Source of the DNA: JBGTLW01 sp041743835
Lineage (GTDB): Bacteria; Planctomycetota; Phycisphaerae; Phycisphaerales; Phycisphaeraceae
Direction: 5' to 3'
Assembly: GCA_041743835.1 (NCBI GenBank)
Contig: JBGTLW010000119.1
Coordinates: forward strand, 1 to 6,348
Length of the DNA stretch: 6,348 nt
The translations under genes and the position numbers were made by a program. The notes below the pieces were generated by a model that saw only the letters and a program-made list of their open reading frames with translations, did not search any database and was not told the DNA's origin. Below, piece after piece: positions 5,062 through 6,348 of this stretch. Position 1 is the stretch's first letter. Each line of letters opens with the position of its first letter.

Positions 5062-5868
5062 ATGAAAGCGTACAAACACATAGTTGTCATCACCGGATTG
5101 TGTCTTGTGTGTCTCGGAGTAGCTCAGCCTCAAGAAGACAAGGGGAGGCGGGTTCCTAGCATAAAGCACTACTCTGTCGTCGACATATGTTATGAAGGGT
5201 TTATGGCCGACTCCGTCAAAGGTGTTATTATTGAGGCTAACAAGATCGAGTACACTGATCCTGTTGTTCATATCTCAGCGATGCAGTTGTTGACTAACGT
5301 TCTTCGTGCACAACCAAACACATTGGATTGGGCAAAGCAGAATCAGCTTAAAGATATTGACGTCAGTAACACAGAATGGTCGCACCTGCAACTGCGTGCC
5401 GCGCTATTACTGCGCATCGGTTTTGATGTGCCTATTCCTGAGGTAGAACAACTGGAGGTGGCCACGGTAGTATCTCCACAACAGGTAGAGTCTATAGTTC
5501 AAGCTTATATTCACGGATATCAAGCTGGAGTTGCATCCATAGGAGCTGAGATACGAACTCGTAGCGGACTAGAGCTGACTAAGCAAGAGTACAATCGCCG
5601 TTTCCAAGAAATTAATCGTGATGATCCGAAGCATCTTTTACAATTGCTATCTCTCTACAGTGAATTATTTCAGCAATGGCCACCTGTAGGTTCAGCGTAT
5701 AAGGATATCGAGTCGATTACCGGTCTCAGAGCTGACGTATCAGATGAGGATTTTGGCAAAGTGCATACGGTTTCATGCAAAGATGAGTGGACTGGCGGCG
5801 GCATTCACTTTGTCGTCAATGAGGATGGAAACGTTAAGCATGTCAATTATTACGTTATTAGTGAGTAG
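5062..5868 (+). CDS. Sec-exported protein of unknown function
   Basis: The 268-residue product begins MKAYKHIVVITGLCLVCLG, a clear Sec signal with likely cleavage after VA21 (VA-QPQ). An in-frame ATG at 5029 would add 11 polar residues in front of the signal. The 5062 start is better because GGAG lies 10 nt upstream. The mature part is mostly helical, with segments such as VHISAMQLLTNVLRAQ, HLQLRAALLLRIGF, VESIVQAYIHGYQAGVAS and HLLQLLSLYSELFQQW. It ends in a beta-looking module, CKDEWTGGGIHFVVNEDG, then VKHVNYYV. I recognise no family or catalytic motif. It has the low-GC codon use of the 4176 lipoprotein and sits in the same position relative to a REP and a headless frame, so the two may have equivalent roles. 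No clear terminator follows. Confidence 0.7.
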   Translation: MKAYKHIVVITGLCLVCLGVAQPQEDKGRRVPSIKHYSVVDICYEGFMADSVKGVIIEANKIEYTDPVVHISAMQLLTNVLRAQPNTLDWAKQNQLKDIDVSNTEWSHLQLRAALLLRIGFDVPIPEVEQLEVATVVSPQQVESIVQAYIHGYQAGVASIGAEIRTRSGLELTKQEYNRRFQEINRDDPKHLLQLLSLYSELFQQWPPVGSAYKDIESITGLRADVSDEDFGKVHTVSCKDEWTGGGIHFVVNEDGNVKHVNYYVISE

Positions 5869-6096
5869 ATGGTTTATGGCTAGATAAATGAAACACGTGA
5901 GTAGTTTACAGCCTGTTTCTCGGTGGCCTGTGTGGCAAAACTTGATCCATGCGGCTGAATGTGAGTATCTACTGGCCGAAGTCCCAAGGATATTTAATGT
6001 CAGGCAATAAGCGAGTTCGTCACCGTCCAAGATAACGACCTGAGTTGTGCGTAGATTTGAAAGCGGCCCTCCGATTGGATGGCGTAGTTGTCAAGA
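5869..6096. other. Intergenic stretch, no firm feature
   Basis: Between the exported protein and the IS5-type element I see only a 40-codon plus-strand frame (5888-6010, MKHVSSLQPVSRWPVW...). It lacks a ribosome site and recognisable motifs and may be a gene fragment or chance. An antisense frame at 6030-5773 overlaps the exported protein and looks spurious. No RNA gene or terminator was found. Confidence 0.35.
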
Positions 6097-6348
6097 CTTA
6101 GAACGTGTACGAAAAGCCCTCCTCTGGCCGATGAATAGGGCATGACACGGACGTCTTACCCATCGGACCTGACCGATGAGCAGTGGCAGCTCATCGCCCC
6201 GTTGATACCGCCCGCCTTGCCCGGCGGGCGGCCGCGCATCGTGGACATGCGGCAGGTGGTCAACGCCAACCTCTACATCACACGCTCGGGCAGTTCCTGG
6301 CGGATGCTGCCACGCGACTTCGGGCCGTGGTCCAGCATGTACCACTAC
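6097..6348 (+). mobile_element. Left part of an IS5-family element, cut by the window edge
   Basis: The probable end begins near CTTAGAACGTGTACGAAAAG (6097-6116), about 45 bp before the transposase start, which is typical IS5-group spacing. The right end is outside the window, so the terminal repeat is a guess. GC content jumps back up here. Confidence 0.6.
6142..6348 (+). CDS. IS5-family transposase, N-terminal fragment
   Basis: The 69 visible codons carry the N-terminal domain of IS5/IS1031-type transposases (DUF4096-like): YPSDLTDEQWQLIAPLIPP, then GGRPRIVDMRQVVNANLYI, then GSSWRMLPRDFGPWSSMYHY. These are close to family consensus in order and spacing. The catalytic DDE residues lie beyond the window. 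The ATG at 6142 is the natural start, because an ATG at 6131 stops after four codons. No strong ribosome site is visible, which is common for transposases. The fragment shows no damage. Confidence 0.9.
   Translation, partial: MTRTSYPSDLTDEQWQLIAPLIPPALPGGRPRIVDMRQVVNANLYITRSGSSWRMLPRDFGPWSSMYHY

Noticed and set aside
4753..5271. Full 172-codon minus-strand frame
   Set aside because: Only its last 23 codons resemble a transposase. The rest crosses the REP pair and the start of the exported-protein gene in antisense.
5773..6030. 85-codon minus-strand frame
   Set aside because: It overlaps the end of the exported-protein gene antisense, with no ribosome site or motif.

Overview
The window looks like a fragment of a high-GC, Gram-negative-type chromosome. 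A Planctomycetota-like bacterium is my best guess. That guess rests on the outer-membrane lipoproteins, the copper-type cluster (small metal-binding lipoprotein, TolC-like channel, Tat-exported protein), and the density of REP-type palindromes, including one of the type that reads GTGVPPV...GRDARPT in translation. The assignment is inference only; no rRNA or other phylogenetic marker is present.

Region 1 (1-2187, minus strand) is a three-gene operon, probably for copper or another soft metal. In transcription order it holds a lipoprotein with a His-rich linker and a Cys-rich YHS/TRASH-like domain, a TolC/CusC-type outer-membrane factor lipoprotein, and the first 49 codons of a Tat-exported protein that is probably a multicopper oxidase. 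The likely scheme is metal capture at the envelope, efflux across the outer membrane, and periplasmic oxidation of the metal.

Region 2 (about 2350-3870) is a pile-up of mobile DNA. It contains a nested REP-like palindrome (2384-2476), a second palindrome (2526-2552), and an IS with perfect 27-bp inverted ends (2554-3597) carrying an IS4-type DDE transposase. Abutting the right IS end is the C-terminal stump of a REP-associated tyrosine transposase (RAYT), followed by a REP-like hairpin.

Region 3 (about 3868-6030, plus strand) has visibly lower GC and different codon use. It holds two similar modules. Each has an open frame with no start codon running out of a REP-like hairpin, followed by a gene for an exported protein: a lipoprotein at 4176-4619 in the first and a Sec-exported protein at 5062-5868 in the second. 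Between them lie the end of a second, degenerate IS related to the one in region 2 and a REP-REP inverted pair. The first module is the stronger: a 98-codon protein-like frame ends 6 bp before the lipoprotein start, and the Shine-Dalgarno of the lipoprotein gene lies in its last codons. This looks like a displaced C-terminal gene tip with its partner gene, as in polymorphic-toxin or other variable-tip loci, but no toxin fold is recognised and that reading is speculative.

Region 4 (about 6097-6348) is the left end of an IS5-family element with the first 69 codons of its transposase, cut by the window edge.
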